From: Thiothrix subterranea
GTDB lineage: Bacteria; Pseudomonadota; Gammaproteobacteria; Thiotrichales; Thiotrichaceae
DNA length: 64,000 nucleotides
Direction of reading: 5' to 3'
NCBI RefSeq assembly: GCF_016772315.1
Contig: NZ_CP053482.1
Span: 3,839,501 to 3,903,500 of the forward strand
Part shown: positions 36,960 to 45,732 of the stretch, piece after piece
How positions within the stretch are numbered: the stretch's first letter is position 1
How the letters are laid out: every line of letters starts with the position of its first letter
Notes under the pieces: model-generated
What the model was told of the DNA's origin: nothing
The model's database searches: none
Seen by the model: the letters and a program-made list of their open reading frames with translations, nothing else
Made by a program: the position numbers and the translations under genes

Positions 36960-37808
36960 GTGCGTTTAACCGTAGAACAATACCGCCAATGGGAACACAA
37001 AAAAGTCACGCTGTTGGGCATGTCTGGTGTTGGTAAAACCCATATTTCCAGTATGTTACGTGAGCATGACTGGTTTCATTATTCCGGTGACTACCGCATT
37101 GGTACGTGCTATCTGGATGAAGACATTCTCGATTTGATCAAAGAGCAGGCGATGAAAGTGCCGTTCCTGCGCGAATTATTGCGCAATGATTGGATCTACA
37201 TCCGCAATAATATCCGTGTGAATGATTTGGGGCCGGTGCTGTCATTCGTTGGCAAATTAGGCAATCCCGAACTCGGTGGCGTACCACTGGATGCGTTCAT
37301 TCAACGTCAGGCGCAATACCGCGAAGCCGAAATTGCCGCCATGCGTGATGTGCCGGAATTCATTCGCAAAGCCCAAACGATTTACGGCTATTCGCATTTC
37401 GTCAATGACGCTGGCGGCAGTTTGTGCGAGTTGGAAGAACCTGCGGTGTTTGATTTGTTGGCAGAAAATACCCTGATTTTGTACATCAAAGTCACCACGA
37501 AAGATGAAGAGCAAAAGCTCATCGACCGCGCACGTAGTGACCCAAAACCGTTGTATTACCGCCCGAATTTCCTGCGTGAACATTTGGCGGTGTACTTGCA
37601 AGAACAAGGGCTGCAATACGCTGCCGAAATGATCCCGGATGATTTCACGCGCTGGGTATTCCCGCGCTTGTTCCATTCGCGTTTGCCGCGTTACGAGGCG
37701 ATTGCACACGACTACGGCTACACGGTTACGTCTGAAGAAGCCGCGCAAGTGCGTGATGAAGCCGATTTCAATGCCTTGATTGAAATGGCGATTGCGCGTC
37801 ATGCTTGA
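36960..37808 (+). CDS. P-loop ATPase-like protein upstream of metA
   Basis: The 282-residue protein opens RLTVEQYRQWEHKKVTLLGMSGVGKTHISSML, with a Walker A (GMSGVGKT) about 20 residues in. An acidic FVNDAGGSLCELEE follows in the middle. The fold resembles small-molecule kinases and shikimate-kinase-like P-loop proteins, but no substrate motif is recognisable. GTG 36960 has GGAG seven bases upstream and fits the start of the conserved region; an open frame extends upstream to 36795 but crosses the divergent promoter region. It is probably co-transcribed with the MetA-family gene 27 bases on. Confidence 0.75.
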   Translation: MRLTVEQYRQWEHKKVTLLGMSGVGKTHISSMLREHDWFHYSGDYRIGTCYLDEDILDLIKEQAMKVPFLRELLRNDWIYIRNNIRVNDLGPVLSFVGKLGNPELGGVPLDAFIQRQAQYREAEIAAMRDVPEFIRKAQTIYGYSHFVNDAGGSLCELEEPAVFDLLAENTLILYIKVTTKDEEQKLIDRARSDPKPLYYRPNFLREHLAVYLQEQGLQYAAEMIPDDFTRWVFPRLFHSRLPRYEAIAHDYGYTVTSEEAAQVRDEADFNALIEMAIARHA

Positions 37809-37835
37809 GGTTGTTAGGTACGGGGAGGGATTCCT

Positions 37836-38921
37836 ATGCCATTAGTTGCACACACTGCATTGCCAACGTTTGAACGCCTGCGTCAAGAAGGCCAAACGGT
37901 TTTGAGCGAAGATTACGCTTTCAATCAGGATATTCGCGAGCTGCATATCGGTTTTCTGAACATGATGCCGGATGCGGCGTTGGCAGCAACCGAACGCCAG
38001 TTTTTCCGGCTGGTGGGCGAATCCAATCTGATTGCGCAATTTCACATTCACCCGTTCACGCTGGAAAGTTTGCCGCGCAGTGCCAAAGCGCAAGCTTACC
38101 TCGACCAATACTACGAAAAGTTTGCCGATTTGCGTGAACAAGGCTTGGATGCGCTGATCATTACCGGCGCAAACCCTGCCGCGCAACATCTGGAAGATGA
38201 ACCGTTTTGGGATGGTTTGTGCGAGGTAGTGGCTTGGGCGCAGGAAAATGTCACCTCTACCTTGTGTTCGTGTTTGGCAAGCCATGCGCTGGTGCAACAT
38301 TTGTGGGGAATCCGCCGCCGCCCGCTGGGATTCAAACGTTGGGGCGTGTACAGCCATGCCGTGACCATGCCGGAACACCCGCTGGTGAATGATTTGAATA
38401 CGCGCTTTGACGTGCCGCACTCGCGTTTCAATCAGATTGATCGGGCGGAACTGGAAGCTGTGGGCGTACAAATATTGGTGGAAAGTCAGGAGGCGGGCGT
38501 ACACATGGCGGTCAGCCCTGATCTGTTCCGCATGATTTTTCTGCAAGCGCACCCCGAATACGATCAGGTGAGTTTGCTGAAAGAATACCGCCGCGAAACC
38601 CTGCGTTGGTTTGACGGGGCGCGGGACGATTACCCGCCATTCCCCGAAAATTATTTGCGCCCCAAAGCCAAAGCGATTCTAACCGAATACCGCTTAGCGC
38701 AGGAAATAGCCAAGCGCCAAGGCAAACCCTTGCCGGATTTCCCCGAAACCTTGTTGCTGCCGATGTTGCACAATACTTGGCGAGATACCGCCAAAGTGTT
38801 TTACAGCAATTGGATCGGCAAGGTTTACCAAATCACCAATAACGACCGCCGTAAGCCATTTATGGAAGGTGTCGACCCCAATGACCCCTTAGGTTTACGT
38901 CAAACGCTGGAAATGCACTAG
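37836..38921 (+). CDS. metA: MetA-family homoserine O-acyltransferase
   Basis: The 361-residue protein is in the class-I-glutamine-amidotransferase-like MetA family, which acylates homoserine for methionine synthesis. It shows IGFLNMMPDAALAATERQF, DALIITGANP, a nucleophile region TLCSCLASHALVQHLWG and the His-Glu pair in QAHPEYD. In classical MetA the nucleophile is followed by WGAQA; here it is Cys-Leu-Ala-Ser-His, a divergent elbow. Acyl specificity (succinyl or acetyl) cannot be fixed from sequence alone. GGGGAGGGA before the ATG is a strong ribosome site. Confidence 0.85.
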   Translation: MPLVAHTALPTFERLRQEGQTVLSEDYAFNQDIRELHIGFLNMMPDAALAATERQFFRLVGESNLIAQFHIHPFTLESLPRSAKAQAYLDQYYEKFADLREQGLDALIITGANPAAQHLEDEPFWDGLCEVVAWAQENVTSTLCSCLASHALVQHLWGIRRRPLGFKRWGVYSHAVTMPEHPLVNDLNTRFDVPHSRFNQIDRAELEAVGVQILVESQEAGVHMAVSPDLFRMIFLQAHPEYDQVSLLKEYRRETLRWFDGARDDYPPFPENYLRPKAKAILTEYRLAQEIAKRQGKPLPDFPETLLLPMLHNTWRDTAKVFYSNWIGKVYQITNNDRRKPFMEGVDPNDPLGLRQTLEMH

Positions 38922-38930
38922 ACTAAGATA

Positions 38931-39950
38931 ATGAAAATTTGGAATTTTACCGTTTTATTGGTGTCATTAGTGCTATTGGTCGGCAGTTTGAAGGCATTGC
39001 TGGATTATTGGCAATACGACGAAATGGCGGCAGACGTGGCGCAATTGATGTTGCACCAAGTCAGCGCGGAAGACGTGCGTCAACAAGTGCAGGAAGCCAT
39101 TGCCAATAATAATCCCGCCGATGCGCGAATGTATTTAAGCCTTGCCCACACTTTTGGTTACGCGGTTGATCCCGCTGAGTTTGAGGCAGAATTGCAGCGT
39201 TTGGAATCACCACTCAATACCGCCCGCCGTACCGTTAATGATTTTGCCAGTGGTTTTGTCGAGGGTGAAGCCAGCAGCGGTGCTGGTGTGGCGGGCGCAA
39301 TCACTGCCGATTTTACCGTGGTGGGTGATGCCCGCGATTTATGGGCGCAATATCAATTGTATGCCAAGGGCGAACCAGTCAACGAATTGATTGTCACCTT
39401 GGCAGGGGTCGGGGTTGGCTTGACCGCTGCGACGGTGGCGAGTGCGGGGGCGGCTTCGCCCGCTAAAGGTGGTATTTCTACCACAAAATTGGCGGCACGC
39501 GCAGGCAAGCTGACACCGGGTTTTCAGCGTTTTCTGCTCAGGCAGGGTTCAGACGTGTTCGACTATAAAGGGTTTCTATTGGCGGCGCGTGCCGAAAAAA
39601 ATATGGATGGCATCAGTAAAGCTGCATTAAAAGCTTATAACCCGCAAGCAACGCGGGCGCTTCAACAAACGGCAGAACAGGTGAATACGATTCGCAAGGC
39701 CAGTTCTACCGCTGATGTCGTGCATGTATTGAAATACGTGGAAAATGGTGAAGATTTAATCCGTTTGGAAAAAATAAGCCTAAAATACGGCACAAACACC
39801 AAGGGTATCATGAAGTTTCTGGGGAAAAGTGCGTTGGGTACAGTGCGAGTGCTGCGTAAAACGGCTGAACTATTCATCAGTGCTTTTGCATCACTAGTAT
39901 CGCTTATCGCTTTTTTCGTTTCGCTTAGCGGCATAAAGCTTGCAAAATAA
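38931..39950 (+). CDS. Membrane protein of unknown function
   Basis: I do not recognise the family. The 339-residue protein has an N-terminal signal anchor (FTVLLVSLVLLVGSLKALL) and a helical soluble part. A glycine/alanine-rich hydrophobic stretch (LAGVGVGLTAATVASAGAASP) and a C-terminal hydrophobic segment (LFISAFASLVSLIAFFVSL) follow. The central GFVEGEASSGAGVAGAITADFTVVGDARDLWAQ looks membrane-active or toxin-like, but there is no catalytic motif. It begins nine bases after metA and may share its transcript. Confidence 0.7.
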   Translation: MKIWNFTVLLVSLVLLVGSLKALLDYWQYDEMAADVAQLMLHQVSAEDVRQQVQEAIANNNPADARMYLSLAHTFGYAVDPAEFEAELQRLESPLNTARRTVNDFASGFVEGEASSGAGVAGAITADFTVVGDARDLWAQYQLYAKGEPVNELIVTLAGVGVGLTAATVASAGAASPAKGGISTTKLAARAGKLTPGFQRFLLRQGSDVFDYKGFLLAARAEKNMDGISKAALKAYNPQATRALQQTAEQVNTIRKASSTADVVHVLKYVENGEDLIRLEKISLKYGTNTKGIMKFLGKSALGTVRVLRKTAELFISAFASLVSLIAFFVSLSGIKLAK

Positions 39951-40040
39951 TCTTATTAATCTGCCGTTAAGATTAAAATTTGGTCTAAACTTAGCACTCA
40001 GTTACGTTACTATTAATATTATTTCTAGCGCAGTAAGGTT

Positions 40041-41330
40041 ATGGGATTACTTGCTTTTAAAGATGCAGCACATCTGGTATCACGCACTGGCTTAGGCGCA
40101 GAATGGGATGCTATCAAACACTTGGAAGGGCGTTCCACACAAGATGCAGTCGAATGGGTATTGCACCCCAAACCTGAGGCATTGAAACCTGCTCCAGCGA
40201 TGACGCCATGGCTGAAGTTAGAACCCATGCGTTTGACCGACATGAAAAGTCGTAATTCCGCGTGGGCTATCTCACAACGCGAAGGCAAAAACTTGCAGGC
40301 GTGGTGGGTAGAGCAGATGTTAACCACAAAAACGCCATTTCTCGAACGCATGACCTTGTTTTGGCACAATCATTTCACCTCTTCCATTCAAAAAACCTTG
40401 CAGCCCAGTCTGTTGCACCAACAAAATTTATTGTTTCGCCGTTATGCATTGGGGAGTTTTGCGGAATTGTTGCAAGCGATTGCGCGTGATCCTGCCATGC
40501 TGATGTATTTGGATGGGCATCAAAATAACAAAAATCAGCCCAATGAAAATTTTGCCCGCGAATTGTTAGAATTATTTACCATCGGGCGCGGGCATTACCG
40601 TGAAACCGATGTGAAAGCGGCAACGCAAGCGTTTACGGGCTGGCGTGTTGATCATCAAACCGGCAAGTTTGTGATTCGCACTGATGAACATACCGAAGGG
40701 CAAGTGACCTTTTTGGGCAAAACCGGGCATTTCAAAGGCGATGACATTGTTAAGCTACTGCTGGCACACCCCCGCACAGCGGAACGCTTGACGGAAAAAT
40801 TCTGGTTGGCGTTTGTCAGCAATCGCCCCGACCCAGCATTGATTCGTGTTTGGGCGCAACAATTACAGCAATCGAATTACGACATTAAAGGCTTAATGCG
40901 CACGGTATTGAACAGTGAAGCATTTTGGGCAAGCGCAAACCGTGGCACTTTGGTGAAATCCCCCGTGGAATTGGTGCTTGGCACGGTACGTATGTTGCCT
41001 TACCCGCGCGAATCCACTCAAGAAATGCTGAATCTGTGCCGCCTGTTGGGTCAGGAATTATTCGACCCGCCCAACGTTAAAGGCTGGGCGGGGGGGGAAC
41101 ATTGGATCAGTACCCAAACCTTACTGGTACGCAACGCTTACCTTTCCAAATTGTCACGCGGTAATTTAAACGAAAAAGTCGCCAATGGGGTAAAACTCCC
41201 CGATGTACCCGCCGAGCAATTGGTCGAATGGTTATTACCCGTTAAACCCTTGAAACCGCTACCGCAAGCGCCGGGAGCGCTGCGCTTAGTGCGTGCGTTG
41301 CTGCTTGATCCAGCGTTTCAAGTGTCCTGA
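40041..41330 (+). CDS. DUF1800 family protein
   Basis: The 429 residues match DUF1800: AAHLVSRTGLGA near the start, FLERMTLFWHNHFTSS, YLDGHQNNKNQPNENFARELLELFTIGRGHYRETDVKAATQAFTGW in the centre, and FDPPNVKGWAGGEHWIS near the end. The family is of unknown function and almost always paired with a DUF1501 protein, as here. No clear signal peptide is visible although the partner is exported. Confidence 0.9.
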   Translation: MGLLAFKDAAHLVSRTGLGAEWDAIKHLEGRSTQDAVEWVLHPKPEALKPAPAMTPWLKLEPMRLTDMKSRNSAWAISQREGKNLQAWWVEQMLTTKTPFLERMTLFWHNHFTSSIQKTLQPSLLHQQNLLFRRYALGSFAELLQAIARDPAMLMYLDGHQNNKNQPNENFARELLELFTIGRGHYRETDVKAATQAFTGWRVDHQTGKFVIRTDEHTEGQVTFLGKTGHFKGDDIVKLLLAHPRTAERLTEKFWLAFVSNRPDPALIRVWAQQLQQSNYDIKGLMRTVLNSEAFWASANRGTLVKSPVELVLGTVRMLPYPRESTQEMLNLCRLLGQELFDPPNVKGWAGGEHWISTQTLLVRNAYLSKLSRGNLNEKVANGVKLPDVPAEQLVEWLLPVKPLKPLPQAPGALRLVRALLLDPAFQVS

Positions 41331-41355
41331 TACTCTTTATGCGGATGTTGATTAC

Positions 41356-42498
41356 ATGAACCGTCGCGAATTTATGGGAATGGCTGCCTTGCTGCCTTGG
41401 TTGACTGCTTTGCCTGCGGAAGTATTGGCAGTGCCTGCCCGCCCACAACAACGGGTTGTGGTGTTAGTCAAACTGGCTGGGGGCAATGATGGGTTGAATA
41501 CCCTGATTCCTCACAATGACCCGCTGTATTATCAACATCGCCCCACGATTGCAGTACCTAAGCATCAACTTATCGACATTGGTGAAGCACAGAGCTTGAA
41601 CCCTTACCTGAAAGCACTCAAACCCTGGTGGGATAAAGGCAATATGGCGTGGGTACAAGGGGTAGGTTATCCACACAGCACCTTATCGCATTTTCGTTCC
41701 AGCGATATTTGGGAAACAGCGGTGGATGCCAGTCAATACGCTGAAACGGGTTGGTTAGGTTCATTATTACCCGGTTGTAAGCCCGGTTTGCACGGCATTG
41801 CGATCGGTGACAGCAGCGGGCCGATGAACGGAAAAAACTGCAATACCATTGCGATGCAAAGCCCGCAGTCTTTCCTGAGTCAAATCAACCTGCTGGAAGA
41901 CATTCAGCCGGTGCGTACCAATTCGGTACTGGCACATATCACCAATGTGCATCACCAACTGTATGCAGCGGGTGAACAGTTAAGCACTAAATTGCAACGC
42001 CCGATGGCCTTAGGCGTCAATTTTTCTACCGGCAAATTAGGGCGGGAATTGGAAGCGGTTGCCAAGATGATTTTGACCGGCGTCGATGCAGCCGTATACA
42101 TGGTCACGCTGGACGGTTTTGATACCCACAGCAACCAAATGGCGGTACAGAGTAATTTACTGCATCAACTTGCCGGGGCGCTGGATTCGTTTGCGCAAGC
42201 CATGCAACGTGGCGGGCGCTGGAACGATGTCATGCTGATGACGTATTCCGAATTCGGGCGGCGTGTGCAAGAAAACCACGGCAAAGGCACTGACCACGGC
42301 ACGGCGTCGGTGCAATTGGTCATGGGCGGCAAGGTGCGCGGCGGCATTTACGGCGACGCACCCGATCTTAGCCGTTTGGATGGTGATGGCAATGTGCAAC
42401 ATACGGTCGATTTCCGCGCTGTCTATGGCACGGTATCCCAACGTTGGTTGGGGCAAGCCAGCCCTTGGGCTAAGTTTGGTACGCTGCCGTTTGTTTAA
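41356..42498 (+). CDS. DUF1501 family protein, Tat-exported
   Basis: The 380-residue protein begins MNRREFMGMAALLPWLTALPAEVLA, a twin-arginine signal with the RRxF core. The mature part has VVLVKLAGGNDGLNTLIPH, FRSSDIWETA, MVTLDGFDTHSNQ and MTYSEFGRRVQEN, diagnostic of DUF1501, a family with alkaline-phosphatase/sulfatase-like metal centres. ATG 41356 gives the correct Tat start; the frame open from 41293 lies in the DUF1800 3' end. Together with DUF1800 it forms a two-gene export-linked unit. Confidence 0.92.
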   Translation: MNRREFMGMAALLPWLTALPAEVLAVPARPQQRVVVLVKLAGGNDGLNTLIPHNDPLYYQHRPTIAVPKHQLIDIGEAQSLNPYLKALKPWWDKGNMAWVQGVGYPHSTLSHFRSSDIWETAVDASQYAETGWLGSLLPGCKPGLHGIAIGDSSGPMNGKNCNTIAMQSPQSFLSQINLLEDIQPVRTNSVLAHITNVHHQLYAAGEQLSTKLQRPMALGVNFSTGKLGRELEAVAKMILTGVDAAVYMVTLDGFDTHSNQMAVQSNLLHQLAGALDSFAQAMQRGGRWNDVMLMTYSEFGRRVQENHGKGTDHGTASVQLVMGGKVRGGIYGDAPDLSRLDGDGNVQHTVDFRAVYGTVSQRWLGQASPWAKFGTLPFV

Positions 42499-42556
42499 GT
42501 CTGAAGCGCTTTCCGGCATAATCGCGCCTTTCTCATTAGCATAGAAAGGCATTGCC

Positions 42557-43477
42557 ATGTGGTTCAAGAATCTGTACCTGCTGCGTTTGAGCAGTGATTT
42601 CGATCTCACGCCCGAAGCGCTACACGAAGCCCTTGAAAGCAAACCCTTTCTGGGCTGCGGCAATGAATTGCGCGAAGCCAGCGGTTGGGTATCACCGTTT
42701 GGGCGCAACAATGAGCAATTGGTATTGGCGACTAACGGTTGTATGTTACTGACCTTGGCGCATCAAGAAAAGTTGCTCCCGGCTTCGGTGGTGCGTGAAG
42801 AACTCGATACCTTGGTTGCCGACATCGAAGAAAAAGAAGCCCGCAAAATCGGTAAGCGCGAAAAACAAGATTTGCGCGATGAGATCGAATTTGAATTGCT
42901 GCCCAAAGCCTTCACCCGCACCAAAAAAATGGATGCTTGGCTGGATTTACCCAATAGCTGGATGATTATTAACAGCTCGTCCAACACACCAGCGGAACGC
43001 TTAACCCATTTGTTGCGCAATACCTTGGGCAGCTTGCCCGTTGCTCCCCCGAAAACCGATATGAGTCCAGCGGTACTTATGACGCAATGGTTGGCGGATG
43101 ATCACACCTTGCCCGCACCATTTACCTTGGGCGAAGCGTGCGAATTAAAAGGGCAGGGCGAGGCTAAAAGTGTGGCAACGTTTAAGCGCCACGAACTGAT
43201 GGCAGAAGAAGTGCAAGCGAATTTGGCAGCGGGTAAAACGGTGTCTAAACTCGCTTTAATCTGGGCAGACAAGATCAGTTTCGTCTTGACCGAAGATTTA
43301 GGGGTGCGTCAGGTGCGCTTCTTGGATGTGCTGGCCGACAACCTTAAGGATGCCGACCCGCAATCACGTGCTGAAAAGCTGGACATCGAATTCACCCTGA
43401 TGACGGGTGAAGTGACGCTGATGTTAGCCGATTTAATGCAATGTTTTACGGCAGAACCTGAACCAGAGCCTGCTTAA
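42557..43477 (+). CDS. rdgC: Recombination-associated protein RdgC
   Basis: RdgC is a ring-shaped DNA-binding protein that limits RecA. The 306 residues begin MWFKNLYLLRLSSDF and contain LGCGNELREASGWVSPFGR, LLPKAFTRTKKMDAWLD, and FTLGEACELKGQGE. Length and motifs are canonical. Its 3' end overlaps the convergent DUF349 gene by 32 bases. Confidence 0.95.
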   Translation: MWFKNLYLLRLSSDFDLTPEALHEALESKPFLGCGNELREASGWVSPFGRNNEQLVLATNGCMLLTLAHQEKLLPASVVREELDTLVADIEEKEARKIGKREKQDLRDEIEFELLPKAFTRTKKMDAWLDLPNSWMIINSSSNTPAERLTHLLRNTLGSLPVAPPKTDMSPAVLMTQWLADDHTLPAPFTLGEACELKGQGEAKSVATFKRHELMAEEVQANLAAGKTVSKLALIWADKISFVLTEDLGVRQVRFLDVLADNLKDADPQSRAEKLDIEFTLMTGEVTLMLADLMQCFTAEPEPEPA

Positions 43478-45707
43478 TTTTTTCGATCCGCGCTGTCTGG
43501 CTGGCAAGGGAAGTCGCGGGCATTCCCCCCAAAGCATACCACTGTTTTAAAACAGGTAACGCATGAGCACTGGGTTGCGCGGTTTCTTTGCGGCTACGCA
43601 TGGTTTCTGAGAGTTGCGCGACTTGATATTTGAGGCGCGTGGCTTGAAATTCGGCAGGGCTTTCCAGCGCTAACAGAATTTCCAGTTGCAAGCACAATAA
43701 TTCACCTGTGTTGCGGTTTTCAATTTGCGCATCAGCACTGGTGTCCGCTTGTTTGTGTTGCGCGGATTGGGCAGCAAGGGCTTCCAAGTCGGCACGTTGC
43801 TGCTGCTGACGTGCCAGTTCGCGTTGACGCTGTTCTTCAGACTGACGGGTGGTTTCTGCTAATTGCGCATCGCGTTCTTGCTGTTGTTGCTGGCGTTCTT
43901 CACGCGCACGCGCAAACAGGGTGTCGATCGGTTCACGGAATTGTTTCCACAAACGTTGTTCGTCGGAAGGGCGCGAACTGAGGCTAATTTGCCATTGGGT
44001 TTGCAGCATTTTGGCTTGCTCAATGGCTTGTGCGGTGTTGGGGGAACCCAGCAGGGCTTTGGCTTGTTCGACCAGTTGGCTGCGTTCCTGCCAGTTGCGG
44101 GCGCGTTCGGCTTTAAAGTGGGTTTCTAGCGCATCCATCGCCGCATTGAAGCGGTCATTGACGTTTTTCCAGTCTTTGTGGCTGACAGTTCCAGCGGCTT
44201 TCCAATGTTTGCGGGAATCGTTGAGGGCGATTTGTAGCGCCCGCCAATCGGGATTTTCCCAGTTGGTCTCTGCATGTAAGGCTTCGAGTTGGGCGCAAAT
44301 GGTGTTGCGTTGTTCGAGGTGCGTGGCACGTTGTTGCGCTTGTTCGGCAAAATATTGTTTGCTGGGTTCGTAAGCGGCGGTGGCGTTGCTGTCAAAGGCT
44401 TTCCACAGCGTGTGTTGTTGCCCCGGTTCGAGCTGGGACAGTTTGCGCCATTCTTCCCGTAAGGAATGGATTTTCTTGGCACGTTCTTGGGGGTCAAGTT
44501 CTGCATCGGTGCGCAGGTGTTCTGCTGTTTCGATCAATTGTTTACGTACTTGATCCGTACCCCAACGCCGCCAGTCTTGAATTTCCCGCAGAAAGGGGGC
44601 GAGTGCTTGCAGACGGCGTTGGAAAAAGGCTTGGTCTTTGCCGGGGATGTGCGTGGCCTGTTTGAGATTTTCTCTGAGGGTTTTATGCACTTCAACGGCT
44701 TCGCCGTATTGTTCGGCTTCTAAATAAGCTTCCAGCGTTTTCAAGCTGTGGTGTAAGTCGGCTAGGGTTTGCTCTTGTTGAGCTTGTTGTTGCTGGCGGT
44801 TCTTGCGGGCGGCGGCTTCGCGTTGCTGTTCTTGTTCGAGACGCTCTTGTTGGGCTTGTGCGGCGGCTTCGGCTTGCTGTTGGGCTTCGGCAGCTAAACG
44901 CGCTTGTTCAGCGGCTTGTTGGGCTTGCAATTGTTGTTGCTGGGTGTGTTCGGTTTCCCAGGTTTGCAGGCGTTGTTGAAAATCGGTCAACGCTTCTTGG
45001 AAGCGTTGTTGTTGGGCTTCATTAGCGGTTTTGCTGATTTTTTGCCAGCGTTGTTCCAGTACTTTGACGCGGGTTTTTTCTTGCGCCCAGCGTTGGGTGT
45101 TGCCGAGGGTTTCGGCTTCGGCACAGAGTGCGTCGATGTCGGCTTGTTGTTTGTGCTGATGTTGCACAATGTCTTCGCGTTCTTTGAGCAATTGGCGCAG
45201 GCGTTTATTATTTTTGCCGTGCAGCTTTTCCAAGGCTTGAAGTTGCGCCAAGTCATGAATCTGAGCAGCAGCGCTGTATTGAATCTCTTTGGAGGTGTCG
45301 TTACTGGCAATAGAGAACAATAATTCTTGGTCGTCCAGCTTGGCGATGGCTTGATGACGCAATTTAACGCCCCGCATCGAATCACGCGCAATGCTGCGGA
45401 GGAGCGCGGGATTCTGTAGCCAAGCAAAGACTTCCGTCAGTAAATGGTCGTGGCGGTGATCAGTCGCCGCCAAACCAATAACACGTTGACGGGCGCGTTC
45501 ACCAATCGAACCCGCCGTGTGACCCATTTGCACCAAGGTCGGAATGTGGTGCAAACGGGTAATGGCTTCCATGCGTACATCACTGTCAGGATCGCTTTGA
45601 GCAATCTTGATCAATTCCATGCTGTCACCGGCAAGGCTCGCCAGTGATTTTACGCGGACACTGGCATCAGCGTGTTGCCATTTTGGTTTAAAGAACTTCC
45701 CTAACAT
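43446..45707 (-). CDS. HEAT-repeat and DUF349 protein
   Basis: The 753-residue protein starts with short HEAT-like repeats (SLASLAGDSMELIKIAQSDPDSDVRMEAITRL). A long Gln/Ala/Glu coiled coil (about 190-310) follows, then DUF349 repeats with their WK and W-x-x-F spacing (WKAFDSNATAAYEPSKQYF, WKNVNDRFNAAMDALETHF, LWKQFREPIDTLFARAREER). DUF349 proteins are of uncertain function, with suggested links to ribosomes or helicases. A second Gln-rich coiled coil occupies the C-terminus. It follows metG on the same strand after 25 bases. Confidence 0.85.
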   Translation of the reverse strand: MLGKFFKPKWQHADASVRVKSLASLAGDSMELIKIAQSDPDSDVRMEAITRLHHIPTLVQMGHTAGSIGERARQRVIGLAATDHRHDHLLTEVFAWLQNPALLRSIARDSMRGVKLRHQAIAKLDDQELLFSIASNDTSKEIQYSAAAQIHDLAQLQALEKLHGKNNKRLRQLLKEREDIVQHQHKQQADIDALCAEAETLGNTQRWAQEKTRVKVLEQRWQKISKTANEAQQQRFQEALTDFQQRLQTWETEHTQQQQLQAQQAAEQARLAAEAQQQAEAAAQAQQERLEQEQQREAAARKNRQQQQAQQEQTLADLHHSLKTLEAYLEAEQYGEAVEVHKTLRENLKQATHIPGKDQAFFQRRLQALAPFLREIQDWRRWGTDQVRKQLIETAEHLRTDAELDPQERAKKIHSLREEWRKLSQLEPGQQHTLWKAFDSNATAAYEPSKQYFAEQAQQRATHLEQRNTICAQLEALHAETNWENPDWRALQIALNDSRKHWKAAGTVSHKDWKNVNDRFNAAMDALETHFKAERARNWQERSQLVEQAKALLGSPNTAQAIEQAKMLQTQWQISLSSRPSDEQRLWKQFREPIDTLFARAREERQQQQQERDAQLAETTRQSEEQRQRELARQQQQRADLEALAAQSAQHKQADTSADAQIENRNTGELLCLQLEILLALESPAEFQATRLKYQVAQLSETMRSRKETAQPSAHALPVLKQWYALGGMPATSLASQTARIEKIKQALVQVLP

Positions 45708-45732
45708 ACTATTCTTCGTCTTATTGTTGGCG

